A DNA stretch of 64,000 nucleotides from Podarcis raffonei (lineage: Eukaryota; Chordata; Lepidosauria; Squamata; Lacertidae): NCBI RefSeq assembly GCF_027172205.1, contig NC_070618.1, positions 8,624,001-8,688,000 of the forward strand. Direction: 5' to 3'. A program made the translations under genes and the position numbers. The first letter of the stretch is position 1, and the number at the start of each line of letters is the position of its first letter. A model generated the notes under the pieces. It was not told the DNA's origin and did not search any database. It worked only from the letters and a program-made list of their open reading frames with translations. This document shows, piece by piece, positions 21,771-34,700 of this stretch.

Positions 21771-22668
21771 ACAGGCTTTACAAATATAGTAAAGAAAGGC
21801 AAGTATAATATATAGCATATAAGTATGACCATGAGATTCTGATCTGGAAATCAAATGAGAATTAATTTCTAAAAACATACAAATACTTCCAAGTCTCACT
21901 CCAGAAATCTGTCCTCCAGTCTAGGCCTTGAGACATCTGGCAATCATATCTAAATCCCAAATTACATTTCCCCAGTCTCCGCTGTGTTGCTTCCCACGCT
22001 GCTTCTTTGCCTCCTTCCCTCAGCATTTTTGCTTGCCTTGCCCTCCTCTAGGATTTAAGAAGCTGACTCAACGGCATCCAAAAACTCTTGGCTTCAGAAA
22101 AAGTTGGTCAAAATTATTTATATCACTTAGCATTTTATCTAGTTCTTTAGAATGTTCTAGGTGATTTGGACATATTTTCTCAATGTATCTTAGAACAACC
22201 CTATAAGGTAAACCTGCATTATTCCTAAGACAGTACGATGGTTGAAATCAGCCTGGATTGCATATGTTCATCCAGGGTAGTAATGAAGGACAGACTTCCT
22301 GACTCAGACTTGAGATGCAAAATTATGCACATTTAATCCGCAGTAAGCCATATTAAGCTCAGTGTGACTTCTCAGGTTTACATTGGCTGTCTCACTTGAA
22401 GTTGGTGAATGAGGTGCCCATCAACCACGCTCAAGGGAAAGCTCCAGAGGCAAATATAGAGATGACACTAATTATGTATTGTTATTAAAAAAATTAAAAA
22501 GCCGGGGGGGGGGGAGGGATTTGTTTGAGGACAGGTACGGAGGGAAGAGTACTTTAACTGTCTATCCCCACCATGGTCCCACCATTGCTATTTACACGGG
22601 ATGGAAGATCCCATTGGTGTGAAGGAGCTGTAGCCTTAACATTTGTGCAACACAATCTTAAATGCATT
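21771..22668. other. Intergenic, no gene seen
   Basis: Nothing recognisable except a G run near 22503-22515. Confidence 0.4.
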
Positions 22669-22680
22669 TGCTTAGATCCA

Positions 22681-22788
22681 GTGTTATTTTTCTAGAAAGA
22701 GAGGTGCCAGAACTCACCACGAATGCCTCTTTCATTCTCTTAGAACGGCAATGGCGCCCACCTGAGAGGTTCCGGCTGAAAAAAGCCC
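22681..22788. mobile_element. 108-bp insertion with 12-bp target duplication
   Basis: It is flanked by tgcttagatcca at 22669-22680 and 22789-22800. The insert starts gtgttatttttctagaaag and ends ggctgaaaaaagccc. It contains two related gaggtgccagaac/gaggttccggc motifs in the same orientation. It belongs to an interspersed family I recall from squamates but cannot name. The 12-bp duplication points to a short retroposon. Confidence 0.65.
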
Positions 22789-22800
22789 TGCTTAGATCCA

Positions 22801-23400
22801 TATTAAACAGAGCTTTCTCCCAGCTCTGCCTGCAAAGATTGCAAGAACAGTCTGTGTGAGTATTATTTTAACAGAAAGCGAACAGGTTGAATCTTTGGCG
22901 GGGAAAGTGCCTTCCATATTGTTGAGGAACAGGCTGCCTGAACAATTATGTGATTTATGGAACAGGGTCAGCTTTAGCATGCACTGAGGTTGGGCATTTC
23001 TAAGAATCCCCAAACCAGCCTAAATCTCATCACCTCAACACTACTCCTTATTTTACAAGCTGGTCACGATGAGATCAATTTCCATTTGCAGTTTTCCAAG
23101 TCTGAGGGGCTCAGTGAGTGCTCCTGTGCGTCTCTCAAGTTTCTTGAGTCAACAGTGTGTGTGTTTTTTTGCATGTGTTTATGAAGTAGGTTCTTCTGAG
23201 GTGGTAGATAACGAACCAAGGGAGGCCCAAAAAGCAGGGGCTGTGCAACATCTGTGGTAAATCTTGGGTGAGGAGAAGAGGAAGTGCCTTAACTCAGGGC
23301 CTACACCGCCCCCCCCCTCGATAAACCTCCTCCAGCTGCTTGTCTGGGACTAACACAAAACGAGGCAAGTTATCGAAACAACCTGGCAAAGTCAGAAGCT
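22801..23400. other. Intergenic sequence upstream of the REST CpG island
   Basis: No gene or confident repeat was found; a C run lies at 23310-23317. Confidence 0.4.
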
Positions 23401-23439
23401 ACGGCTGGCTGGTGCTCTTATAACACAGCCACCACTTCG

Positions 23440-25075
23440 CCAGGCCTTGCTCGTGAGGCAGCCTAAGCGTGACCTGGCCTAACGAGGCGCTGTGGGGAGG
23501 GGGAGGGAGAAGAGGGGACGCGCCATGAGGAAAGGGGCGGGACCGGGGCAATAACTGCCTCGGCTTGGGCGGGCCTCCTCGCTCGCTCGCCGTGGCTGCC
23601 GTTGCCACGCGCGTGGTGAGTGCTGGAATGCGCGCCGCCGCCGCCCGTTCGTCTGGGCGCTGAGGGGAGGCTGGTCGCCGTCGTCGCCCCCTCGACTCCC
23701 TTTGGCCTCGGAGGAGAGGCGGTGAGTTGCCCCGCCGCCGCCGCCGCCGCGTTGGTGGTGCTGGCGTTGGGAGGGAGGCAGGGGAGCGGGAGCGAGCCTG
23801 TGGCGCTGTCCAGGGCTGATCTGAGGGCGGCTGCTTACTGCTGCTGCTGCGCATGGGACGGCGTCGCCGGAGTGGGTGGAGTGAGGGCGGCCGGGCGGCG
23901 GGGAAAGCCAGGCAGGCAGGCAGGCTGGCTGAGGGGCCTCTCAGGAAGGAAGCCGCCGGAGGAGCCCCCCCCCCCCCGAGGAACAGCCTCTCCGCCGCCG
24001 CCGCCAAGACCAACGGCCGTTAGTCCCCGGTGGCCGGAAGGAAGGCTCGGCGGGGAGGAGCCGCCTTCGCCGCCGCCGTCTCCCGGGTCGAGAGCGAGCC
24101 GACGAGGCCTCCGCAGTTTCAGCCGCCGCCCTGCGTGGTGGAGCTGGACAGCGATTTCTCGCCCTCCCCCGCCGCTGGGCCTCTTCGCCGTGAGTTGCCG
24201 CTTTTGTGCGCCGCGCGGTGACCTTGCGCTCTCCGGTGCCGAGGGATGGATGGGGCGAGGGGGAGGCTCGCGCGTTCCCCACCCCCAGCAAAGCGGGGCG
24301 GGTGTGTGTGTGTGTGGAAATCGGGTGGGCCTCGGGTCACGTTCCCCAGCCCCCCACCCCCAACCACGTTTTCCTTGGAGGAGGAAAGTACGGAACTTAA
24401 CTCTCTCAACTCCCTCCCCCCATCGCCAACCTCTTACCACCCTACTGAGTCCTTCCCCCAGCTTCCTTCTCCGCCCCCACCCTCGAAGGGAACGAGTTGA
24501 GAGGGAGACTCGTGGCGTGTCTCCGTGGGAAGTTGCATGTGTATGTATTTGGGGGGGTGGGCGGCGGTGGGGGGAGGGGGGGAGACGTTGCAGAACAACC
24601 TGGCAACACAGTCTCCCCGCACACACTAAGCTGCATTGCTTAGGTCTCGGGGGAGAAAGGAAAAGGCCCCAGCCCTCCTTCTCTTGGGGTGGGGGGCGGG
24701 GGAGTGTTGGGTGGGGGTGGGGTGAGAGGAAGTTGGGCAAATCTTCGCCCTCGCTCACTTTCCCCCCCTTCTTTATAAAGTTGCTGGAGAGTTGTAACTT
24801 TCGGGGGGACGGGTGTGGTAGTTGGGGGGTAAGGTTGAAGGAAAGGGGGGCGAAGTGGGTTGACGAGGCGAAGGCAACCCCCTCCCCCCCCCCCCGCTTC
24901 CCGAGCAGCAGCACCGACTTCGGTGAGTTTGTGCGTTGTGCGCTGCAGGCAAGAGTTTTGCAAAGAGCTGCTTTGTGCTTCTACTTGGTATTTGAGAAAA
25001 TGGCCGAATGCCTATTTCTGGAATGCAACAGCAGCAGCGGCAGCCGATGGTGGTTGGGGCTGATGGTACACACAA
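23440..25075 (+). promoter_or_regulatory. REST: REST CpG-island promoter and non-coding first exon region
   Basis: About 1.6 kb of GC- and CpG-rich sequence with many GC boxes, sharply different from the AT-rich flanks and about 3-4 kb upstream of the REST start codon. Four GTGAGT donor candidates lie at 23616, 23722, 24190 and 24923, all preceded by G or C. Mammalian REST has alternative non-coding first exons spliced to the ATG exon, so these are plausible alternative 5' exon ends; which are used cannot be told from sequence. Long open frames across the island are composition artefacts. Confidence 0.8.
23802..23820 (-). promoter_or_regulatory. RE1/NRSE-like split motif inside the REST promoter
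   Basis: The plus strand reads ggcgctgtcc, one base, then gggctga. The first part is the exact reverse complement of the RE1 right half GGACAGCGCC. The second resembles the left half (canonical GGTGCTGAA on this strand) with one base missing, and spacing is shorter than canonical. Confidence 0.45.
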
Positions 25076-27791
25076 TTTGGTAACGGGCTTCTCCCATTGT
25101 GAGCTTTTTTTCGGCGAATAGCTGCGGCCTCACGTTCCTTTACTTGGGAGTAAAAACTTGGAATTTAATCTCTCAGCAAACGTGCAGGAGGCTGAATAAA
25201 AGACCATCGGCATTTGAAAGCTTCCAGACTTTAAAACACTGCTAGTTCTTTTTACTTTCTGCCTTGATAACATTGTGTATGTAGGTCATTGAGCTCGTTT
25301 GCGTTTAGGCCGAAAACGAGACCAGCATTTTATTTAAATACAATCCCCACCCTGCTGTTGGTTGACTAATTTCAAGACCAAGTAACTTGCCAAACACACT
25401 TTGTTGAGGAATGTGTGTGTGTTTGAGCTTTTCTTCAGTACCTTGGTAGAAGAGAAGGGAGCCGAGAAAGCCATGGTGTCTGCATTTTCAGTTTTGAAAA
25501 CAAATCCTGAATTGCACAAAAATACACATCACCGACAGCCATTCCTGTTTTGCTGTGAATCCCTCCATAGTGTGGGGATATATCTGGTCTGTAGGTATTT
25601 ACTTTGAAATAATTCAAAGAACATGTATGGTTACATGATACCTTACTCCAGGTAGCTTCACTGTTTTATTTTTTACTTGTGCAGTGTAGGTAATTGTATC
25701 GGCAGAACAACAACTCTGAGTAGGTTTTAAGAAGTCTGGCCTGTGGAAAGGTTTCTGAAATGATTTAACTGTAGTAGTACAACGGGAAGTAAGGCCCAAG
25801 CCAGGTCTTGTAATCCAAGTTCTGTGTTTGAGGACTTGTCTGTGTGTATGTTGCTGTGATGGTTCTGCAATAATAGAACTGTCTTCCAGTTAGCATTTGT
25901 TTGATCTTTGGTTCTGGCTTTCAAGAAGGCCATAACAAAATATATTTTTAACATGGCCTTACCCATTGTGGTAAGAGGACTGCTTAGCTCCTTGCTTGGT
26001 AGGGACTCCTGCAGTATTGCATTACAACTAACTCTGCTGCTGTGGCCTAGAGGATTTTGGTGTTTAGAAATAAAGTGCATTGGATTAAAGCATATTTAAT
26101 CTAGACCATCATTGTTTAATTGCTGTTATTCAAATTTGGTGTTGAAAGTTGGTTTTCCGAAGCAAAGGAGCAATGACAACTATTTACCCACTCTCAGCCT
26201 TTATACCAGGCTTTCTCAACCTCGGCCCTCCAGATGTTTTGAGACTATAATTCCCATCATCCCTGACCACTGGTCCTGCTAGCTAGGGATCATGGGAATT
26301 GTAGGCCAAAAACATCTGGAGGGCCGAGGTTGAGGAAGCTTGCTTTATACAGAATTATTGGACCACATGCTAGCTTCTAAAGAATTAATAATAGTTAATC
26401 AACAATTATCTTCCCATGAGACATCTCAAAACAATTAGCACTTTAAATCTATTTTTCCTTGTAATGTTCTGGAAAAGACAAAGCATTGTTTGACTACAAC
26501 TGTTATCAGTATTCATAAAACCCTGCACATTTAACTAAAATATGCCTAGTTTCAGCTTTTCATTTCAAGATGAATAGTGTGGCCTTCAGATTTAATGCTT
26601 TGGATCCTAGACATGTTTTTAAAGTGATAACCAATTATTTATAATTAATAAGCTTATTCACACTTGGCTAGGTTACAAGGCTCTTGGTGTTTGCTGTTAA
26701 ATGAAGCATGCTTGGGTGTAGGTGTGCTTATAGTTGGAATTTATTGTGGAATCAGTGCATTCAGATAAATTTTTTGCAGCATCGACATGTCATAAAAATT
26801 TCAGTTGTGCTTTTTAAGTATATAATCCTGATTTCATCTTACTGTGGGAAATCTGGTAAGAAAAAATATATACTGTATATCCTGCTGCATATCTAGTCAC
26901 CACTGGCATAAAAGCTCATTTAGCACACTTTTTGGTAGGTGGTTTGTCAAGAAGTTTCTCATGTGTGGTGACATTTCGTTGGATGGCCACTATGCACATT
27001 TGCTCCCCACCTGAGCCAAACCTAGCTATTTTTCCTCTGTAGTCCACAATACCAAATGAAAAAGACCTATTTCTACCAATTGCTGCATGCTGAAAATGTG
27101 CTTGAATTTCAGCAACCCAGTTCAAAGGAGCTGTTCTCTGAAGATCTCCACACATTAAAATACATAGGCTTTGTGCAATAACTCTTTATCATAATTGAAA
27201 TATTTCATTGCTGCTGCGATTTTTTTTTCAGTCTGGGAAAAGTGTGCTTGTGCTTTTAAGAGTAAAAAGGGACTGGGGGACATTCCAAATTGTTTTGGAT
27301 ATAGCCGCCTGCCCCCGCCAAATATAATTATTGTGCAAGACATTAGTATTAAAGAAATCCCCAGCTACTTCCAGTGGATCTATTTTAATGCAGTGTGTGT
27401 GCAGGTACAGAAATAGGTAGTGAAGGGCACTGGTGTGGACAGCAAGCGGCAGAATAACAGTGTAACTGGAACAAATACAATTGTGGAATTTAGCATGGCA
27501 ATTGTGCACACAGAAAGATTGAATGTGAACAACTCGTTTGAAATATAAAGTCCTTGCCTGGGAGCATGCTAGGAGGGAAGGACGCTGACACTTTGCTATA
27601 AAATGAAATCATGATGCAATTAAAAGTTTGACTTCGTGGAAAATGTGGCCATATTTGACCACAATTTCTCTTAATCAAGATAAGTATCATAATTAAATTG
27701 TCACTGTTATTGGAAGTGTTCTCAGTTTTGGATTATTACATAATAATTTCTAGACAGACACTTAAACAATCTTTCCCTCCCTTTTTAACAG
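25076..27791 (+). other. REST intron 1 (distal part)
   Basis: Holds the hAT MITE at 26207-26342. The rest shows no exon that I can support. Confidence 0.5.
26207..26342. mobile_element. hAT-type MITE, copy 2, in REST intron 1
   Basis: A 136-bp element starting CAGGCTTTCTCAACC and ending GGTTGAGGAAGCTTG, with terminal inverted repeats of about 34 bp. It is flanked by the 8-bp duplication ctttatac at 26199-26206 and 26343-26350. Confidence 0.88.
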
Positions 27792-27801
27792 AACTGTTAA
27801 T

Positions 27802-28711
27802 ATGGCAATGCAAGTGCTGGGGCAGTCTGGTGGCAGTGGCCTGTTCCCTGGAAATACTAACCTTGGCATGGCTTTGCCAAATGACATGTATGACTTTTCG
27901 GAACTTTCCAAAGCTGAGCTAGCAGCTCCACAGCTTATTATGCTGGCAAATGTGGCCCTGACAGGAGAAGTTAATGGCAACTGTTGTGATTACATGGTTG
28001 GTGAAGAGAGGCAAATGGCTGAACTGACAACCGTCGGCAATGCCAACTTTTCAGACAGCGATGGAGAAGGAATAGATGAAGCACAGGGCATGGAGAACAA
28101 CCATAGACGCCTGGAAGATATGGATCTGGGATCCCTTGAAGCTCCTGAGGTTCGTAATGTGGAAATGGCAGAACTGACGGAGCCTTCTGTTCCTCATACT
28201 TGCAGCCAAGACAAGGGCTACCCGTTGGAGGTGCCAGATACTCCAGAGAGTGCAGATGACAAATGTAAGAGCTTGAAGAACAAACCGTTTCGTTGTAAGC
28301 CGTGTCAGTATGAGGCAGAGTCAGAGAAGGAGTTTGTCCATCACATTCGGGTTCACAGTGCCAAGAGATTCATTGTAGAAGAAAAAGCTGAGAAGCATGG
28401 CCAAGTTAAAGAAGCTGCCTCCAGTGCTACAGATGAAGTTGATTTCTCCAAGGGGCCCATCAGATGTGATCGCTGTGGCTACAACACTAACAGGTATGAT
28501 CACTATCTGGCTCATTTGAAGCACCACAACAAAGCTGGAGAAAATGAGAGGGTCTACAAATGCACCATCTGCACATACACAACTGTCAGTGAATATCACT
28601 GGAAGAAGCATTTAAGAAACCATTTCCCACGGAAAGTGTACACATGCTCACAATGCTCCTACTTCTCGGACCGGAAGAACAACTATGTGCAACATATTCG
28701 AACTCATACAG
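27802..28711 (+). CDS. REST: REST coding exon 1: N-terminal repression domain and fingers 1-4
   Basis: The exon begins at 27792 after ttttaacag, leaving a 10-nt 5' UTR before ATG. It encodes residues 1-303 plus the first base of G304, with donor G|GTGAGT. Confidence 0.97.
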
Positions 28712-31700
28712 GTGAGTGTTGTATCTGTTTCTTAGGTTTGGCTGTTTGCAGTGGACTTGGGTGTGCTGGATTTGAGTGCGTTTGCACTTGTTTGCCATCA
28801 TGTTATAAACTGTGCTATAAACTAGTACTATCTGATTTTAAATGATTGGCTTATGTGTACCAGGAGTATTGTGTTTTACATTAGAGCTAATGGGTAAAAC
28901 AATAAAACTAAACACAATTCATTACATCTTTGTGTGGCAGGGGAGGTGATATTTGCTGATTCTCACTGATAGGTTTTAAGGAGAATGAGTGTATTTTGAG
29001 AATTACAATTTTCTCCAATCAAATTTTAAATAATCACCAATAAAATAGATGTTTATATACTGAAAATTAGCTCTAGTAAGGGAACAATGGTGGTTTTTGC
29101 TTTTGAAAATACTTTGCCACAGTCAGCTGATTTGTTTTTCTCTGCTCAACGTTTTTGGTTTGTTTGTATAAAACCCTCACAAAACATTTGTGTCCAAGTT
29201 ATTTTTTTGAAGAAATGCAGAACAGGAAAATAACAAAATTGCCAGAAATCACTAAAAGTAGACTTGGCTTTTGAAGTTAATTTTAAAATGAAGTCAGAAA
29301 CAATTGGTTTGAGTTAAAAGTGACAGTGGTAGTTGAGCTATTTAAGCTTGTAGCTGCTCTTAGGGCAGTGCTTAAGGGACCTAGTGGTAGTGGAAGAACA
29401 GTGCAGTTCCAAAATGACGAGCATCCCTCAAACCTCATATTTTTCTATGAATTCTTTGGCCTAATCCTCATCCCAAGCCAATCATTGGGACCAGATACTG
29501 GTTGGGGCAGGCCTAGTTTTGCTCACAGAGGTGGCATGTTGGATCCTTCCAGCTGCCTCAATATTTTTGCAACTTCGTGCTTCTCCCTGCCCCCCCCCCC
29601 GCCCCTGGGTTCGGAAAGTTCTGTTTGGCAAGTAAGGAAGCTTTGTGGCTGTGCTTCTCCTGCCAAGCAGAGGATCATGCTTTAGCAACTATGAGACTTG
29701 ATGTGACACAGCAATTTAAGTGCACTTCTAGAATCAGGATATAGCAGTTGAATATAAAAAAAAATGTGGATAGGGATTTCAATCCAGTATTGGATGTAAT
29801 TATGTTCTACGGATGAAGAGAATTCAAGCCAGCACAAGTAGCCAGGCTTTGGAATTTCAGCTTCATTATATGTAGTGTGCAGTGGTGGCCTGCATTCTTT
29901 TGCCACTTTTGCTCAGATTTTGCATTAATAGAGCAGAAACAACCGTCATGATTCAGGCTTGAATTCTTTTCAAGGTGGCAGACTTTTTTCTTTTTTCTTT
30001 TACAGAAGGAGTTGTGAGGCTGTAGTGGATTACTTAATATGTTCAGAAACTGAGACCATCTTGCTGTTCCTTTGCAATGTTGCAGATTCATTGGGTGCTG
30101 CAGGAAAGCATTCTTCCTCCTCTAACTGTACTCTGCTTGGAATGGAGAGTGTAGTTGATCACTTTTGAATCCTATCCTTGCCCCTTTATTGCAGAAACTG
30201 CCAGGTGATACTGTTGCCGTGACTATCTTCACCTATAGATTTCTGCGTATAAAACCATTGTTAAAGGGCAGAAAAACAGACTAGTCATAATTAGTGGAGA
30301 CAAAACCTGCAGCGGTGCCAGGAGTGAAAGCCAGGCATGTGCATGCTTGAATTATTAGGCAAAACGAAGTGCTTGAGGTTCAGTAGCATATTCTAGTGAT
30401 CTTAGACTCAAGTGGTGTATAGCCCCTGTTCTCCTATCTAAAAGACTTCAGAATTTTGCTCTAGCTTAGATACATATCCGCTCCAGTAATGCTATGTAGA
30501 ATGTAACCTTGTACCAGACATAATATGATAAATAGTTGAGTTGTGGATATATGTGCAGAATTCTGTTCCTCATTGTGATCTCTTTTCCTTGTGCTGGCCA
30601 GTTTCTGCTAAATGAAAAAAAGTAAGTTGTATTTTTTAAATCATTTGATGCTGACCCCAAATAAGTGGTAATACTATATTTGCGACCAAAAGAGTGAAGG
30701 GGAGAAGAAAGTTACCCCAATACAACTTTGTATACTTAGAGTGTGGCACTCACAGGCACTATGGTGTCCTCAGGCACTCCCCTTTGTGCCCATACAGTTT
30801 CCCTTTCCCTCCTACATGATTTTTTATTTTTTAATTTGAGTTTTGTCTGTTTGTTGTGCTTTTTGGGGGGATTGTTTCATTTTGACTTGCCTGCTATTGT
30901 TTCTGGTCATACTTGTTTTGTGTATGTGTACGTGTTTTTTATGGGGAGAAATCTGAACATAAATCCCTTTCCTCTGCCATCCACCCATGAAATCAGTATT
31001 TTGTGTTGGACTCAACAGTTTCTTTAGGTTTACAGCTGTGACTCCATGTCCTAAAATGTTAGAGACCCCTAGTATAAACAGTAGGGACAGTCAGTCAGTT
31101 TAATTGCTGCTGTTATGAAACGTGCAGACTGTGTCGAAAAATGTATGTTAGCAAAAGTCTGATAGAAACTGAGTTTTTAGGAGAAATTTTATTAGGCTAC
31201 CACCTGGTAGTGGGTCCCATTACACCTTTTAGAGGTCATTGAGTTAGAGCATAATCCAGCCAAACTTCAGCACAGTACATTTTAATGTGAAGTACTTGTT
31301 TAAGTGTCTCCCATTGAAAATGAGATGTACAGGTGTTTGGCCAAGGTGCCTGGATAGCCTTGGTCAAGAAGGGCCTAACTACTGGCCTCTGACACAGGAA
31401 AGACAAATGGGGAATGGGGAGGAGGGTTGCATGGCTCTTCCAGAAGGTGATTGACGCTCCTTGAAGCAGTTGTGCCCAAGGGAAAACATTTGGGGAAATG
31501 GGGGTGGGGTTACCTGAAGATGAGAGACTGTTGTAGCTACAATTTTTGATTTCTTCACCAAGGTCAGACAGTTTCCCTCAAAAAATTGTTCATCCCTATA
31601 ATTTACCTTTGCTCGGACCTCAGGACAAGTCTGAGAGAACACAGTCTCTCTCCCATCCCCTCTGACCTTGCAAAATGAGTTGAGGGAGAACTGCAATTTT

Positions 31701-34700
31701 CTGTAATTTGAGCAGCAGTGCTGGAAATGGTGGGAGAAAATTTTGCTGCTGCTTATTTTCTGTAAGAGTATGTGGGAGGTTGCAGAGTGTCCTTGTGAGT
31801 TCAGGGGCGCTTGCACTTGTTGATTATTGCATTTGTGGATGTTTAGCTAAGAATGGGAGGCAGGAATTCCCTGGTTTAAATCTTGCTTCAGCCAAGAATT
31901 ACAAGGCAGGTTTAGACAAGCAGCTATTTTTCAGCAACAATACCTGCAATATGGGAATAAAAAAACCCCTAGATTGTTTCTAGAGTTGTTGTATAATTTA
32001 CAAATATCATGGATAGAAATCACTTCAACCCAAATGCAAACTATAAAATAGTCTCACACACACGCACCTCTGCAAGAGAGGCTTAAAAAAATAGTTAACC
32101 CTGGTTTCATTTAGTGTTTATGTCATATTTATAGAGCAGGTGAATTACTTTTTAGGTGAGGGATGTTAGTTATTTTAGGGATAATTTATATTTGAGGTAT
32201 TTGCCAGGTATATTAGACCAGGTATATTAGGAAGGAAGATGTTTAAACCAAAATCCTAGTCCGGTTTTAAGATGAAACAACATTTTTATGCCACTTTTCT
32301 CTCACCAAATTATCCAGCTCAGTTATTTTGTGTTCTCGTGTGTGTGTGTGTGTGTGTGTGTTTGTGCACTTCAATCCTCTATGAGCAATTTAAGGATTTT
32401 TAATTTGTGCTTATTTTATCTGTTTTAATAGGAGAGCGTCCCTATCGGTGTTCCATGTGTCCTTATTCAAGTTCTCAGAAGACTCATTTAACCAGGCACA
32501 TGCGCACGCATTCAGGTTGGTAAAAAGGCAATTCAAGAGAGCCGTGGTAGTTAGGATTGTGGCTGTATTCGTTAAATGTCTGATATGTCAGTGCAGGGAT
32601 TGGCAGAATGAAATTCGTAGCCTGTTTATGACCGCCAAAGGTTAAAGCCTAAAACAGCCTGTAGGTGAGTTGTAAATTGTGTGCTTACATTGGCTGTGGA
32701 AACAGCCATGGCTAGCTGGATGCTTTGCACTTGTAATCCCTGCTATTTATTTTTTTACTCTGGGCAGTCTCCTGGATGATAAGAAAGAGCTTTGAAAGCC
32801 CCCCTCCCAATATACAGAGTGAACTTCCTTCCCCACTTGTTAAGCTATGTTTCCAGTATTCATCAAAGCAGCATCCATGCAGAAGAGGAAAATAAATCAG
32901 CAGTTCTCGGGGAAATGCAAAGCTTTGCAGTACTATAAAAAAAAACTTTGATAGTCCCCGAAAGGTGGGGAACCCAAATGCATGCCATTGAGAACTGAAC
33001 AATGCTCACTGAATCCCAGAATGCTGATGTTCTGGGAGTGTTAAACAAAAAAAGTGGGGGTTGGGGCAGAATAGAAGAGGGCATTGCTGAACTGGAGCAT
33101 TCCCATTGCAAAACTTTCTTGTGATTGTCACTTATCTACATGACTTTTAATGTGTTTCCTGCATTCGTGACAACTTTTGAAACAGCCATTGAATTTTAAC
33201 CCCTCCATGCATGTAATTTGTGAAGTTGATTGCTGCTGTACATATTAATGACTGACTTCTGTTTTTATTGTTAGTATACACTCACATTTAATGTTCAAGT
33301 AAGAGTTGCTGATCACCCAGTCAGTTTGTATGTTTTTCCTGGAACTATGTATTATGTCTGGGTTGGGGGGTTGAGTGGTAACACTGCAGAAACATTTTAC
33401 CTTTTTGAGGAAATAATTGCTTCTGGGTTATATGGGTGTGGTGTAATATTTGTGTAAGCCTACTATTCATCTATAATTTCCATTTTTCTACACTGCCTTC
33501 AGTGGACCAGTTTGGTTTGGATTCCAATTGCTAGTATTACTGTAGACTGATCTTTCCTGGTATGTATTTATCATAGATGGAATATGTGGATTAGTTGTTG
33601 CTTGCATGTTTGTTTTTGTTTCTTCTTTTGGTTTGTTGCTGTCTTTTGTGAATGTGTTAACTGTAAAATCTTTTTTTTTTTCTAAGTTGAGAAATGCAAA
33701 AGCATGCACAACTGTATAAATCTGTAGCTGTGCAAATAAGTTGCTGTTTGTAATTTAATGACTGGTAATTTCCCTCTTGATTGCTTCAGGTGAGAAGCCA
33801 TTTAAATGTGAGCAGTGCAGCTATGTGGCATCAAACCAGCATGAAGTGACTCGGCATGCAAGGCAGGTTCATGATGGGCCCAAACCGCTGGCCTGCCCGC
33901 ATTGTGACTACAAAACTGCTGACCGAAGCAACTTCAAGAAGCATGTTGAACTCCATGTCAGCCCACGGCAGTTCCTTTGCCCAGTCTGCGAGTATGCTGC
34001 ATCCAAGAAGTGTAATTTGCAGTATCACATCAAATCCAGGCACCCTGACTGTTGTGACATCACAATGGATGTCTCAAAAGTAAGACTACGAACTAAAAAG
34101 AATGAAGTGAATACTTCTGAAAACACGGGTGGTGATAATAAGGGCGTGGAACAAGAACAGGCAAAGAAAGAGATAACTGAAAAGAAAAGTGAGAGAACTG
34201 TAAAAGAAGAGAACCTGTCAAAAGAAAAGAAACCAACTAGCAGTGTTGGTATAGGCCACGTAACAACTCGAAGTCGCAAAACCGTTGCTGAAAGCAAAGA
34301 GGCAAATGTGAAAACTGAGAAAATGACAGAGAAATCTGGCAGAGCAAAGAAAGCAAAGAGAAAAGCAGATGCCACCCCTGTTCCTTTGACAAAAGATTTT
34401 GCAGCAGACACTGATGTTATAGTGAAGAAGAAAAAGAAAACTGAAAAAATGTCCCCTAAATGTCAGGACTCTCAAAAGAGTGAAAACAAATTAGAAGTCA
34501 CCAAAAAGCAAAATTCTTGCCTGAAGAAAAACAAGAAAAAGAAATATCTGAGGAGTAAGCCTGGTAAGAACAACAGAAAGCTTGATTGTGAGAAGGTCAC
34601 AGATGAGGAGCCGTTCTCTAAAGAATCTGTTGCTATACAAGAGGAGGAAAGTAAGGTAACTGATAATGCTTGCAGTGAACTCCAGCCTACTGTTATCCTT

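Noticed and set aside
21641-21832. Asparagine-rich short frame
   Set aside because: It is the ATT microsatellite at a LINE tail.
23620-25083. Long open frames (up to several hundred codons) on both strands of the REST CpG island
   Set aside because: Extreme GC composition removes stop codons in all frames; the peptides are Pro/Arg/Gly runs without family similarity. The region is promoter and non-coding exon.
26916-27155. 80-codon minus-strand frame in REST intron 1
   Set aside because: No recognisable family, no splice context, and the length is within chance expectation.
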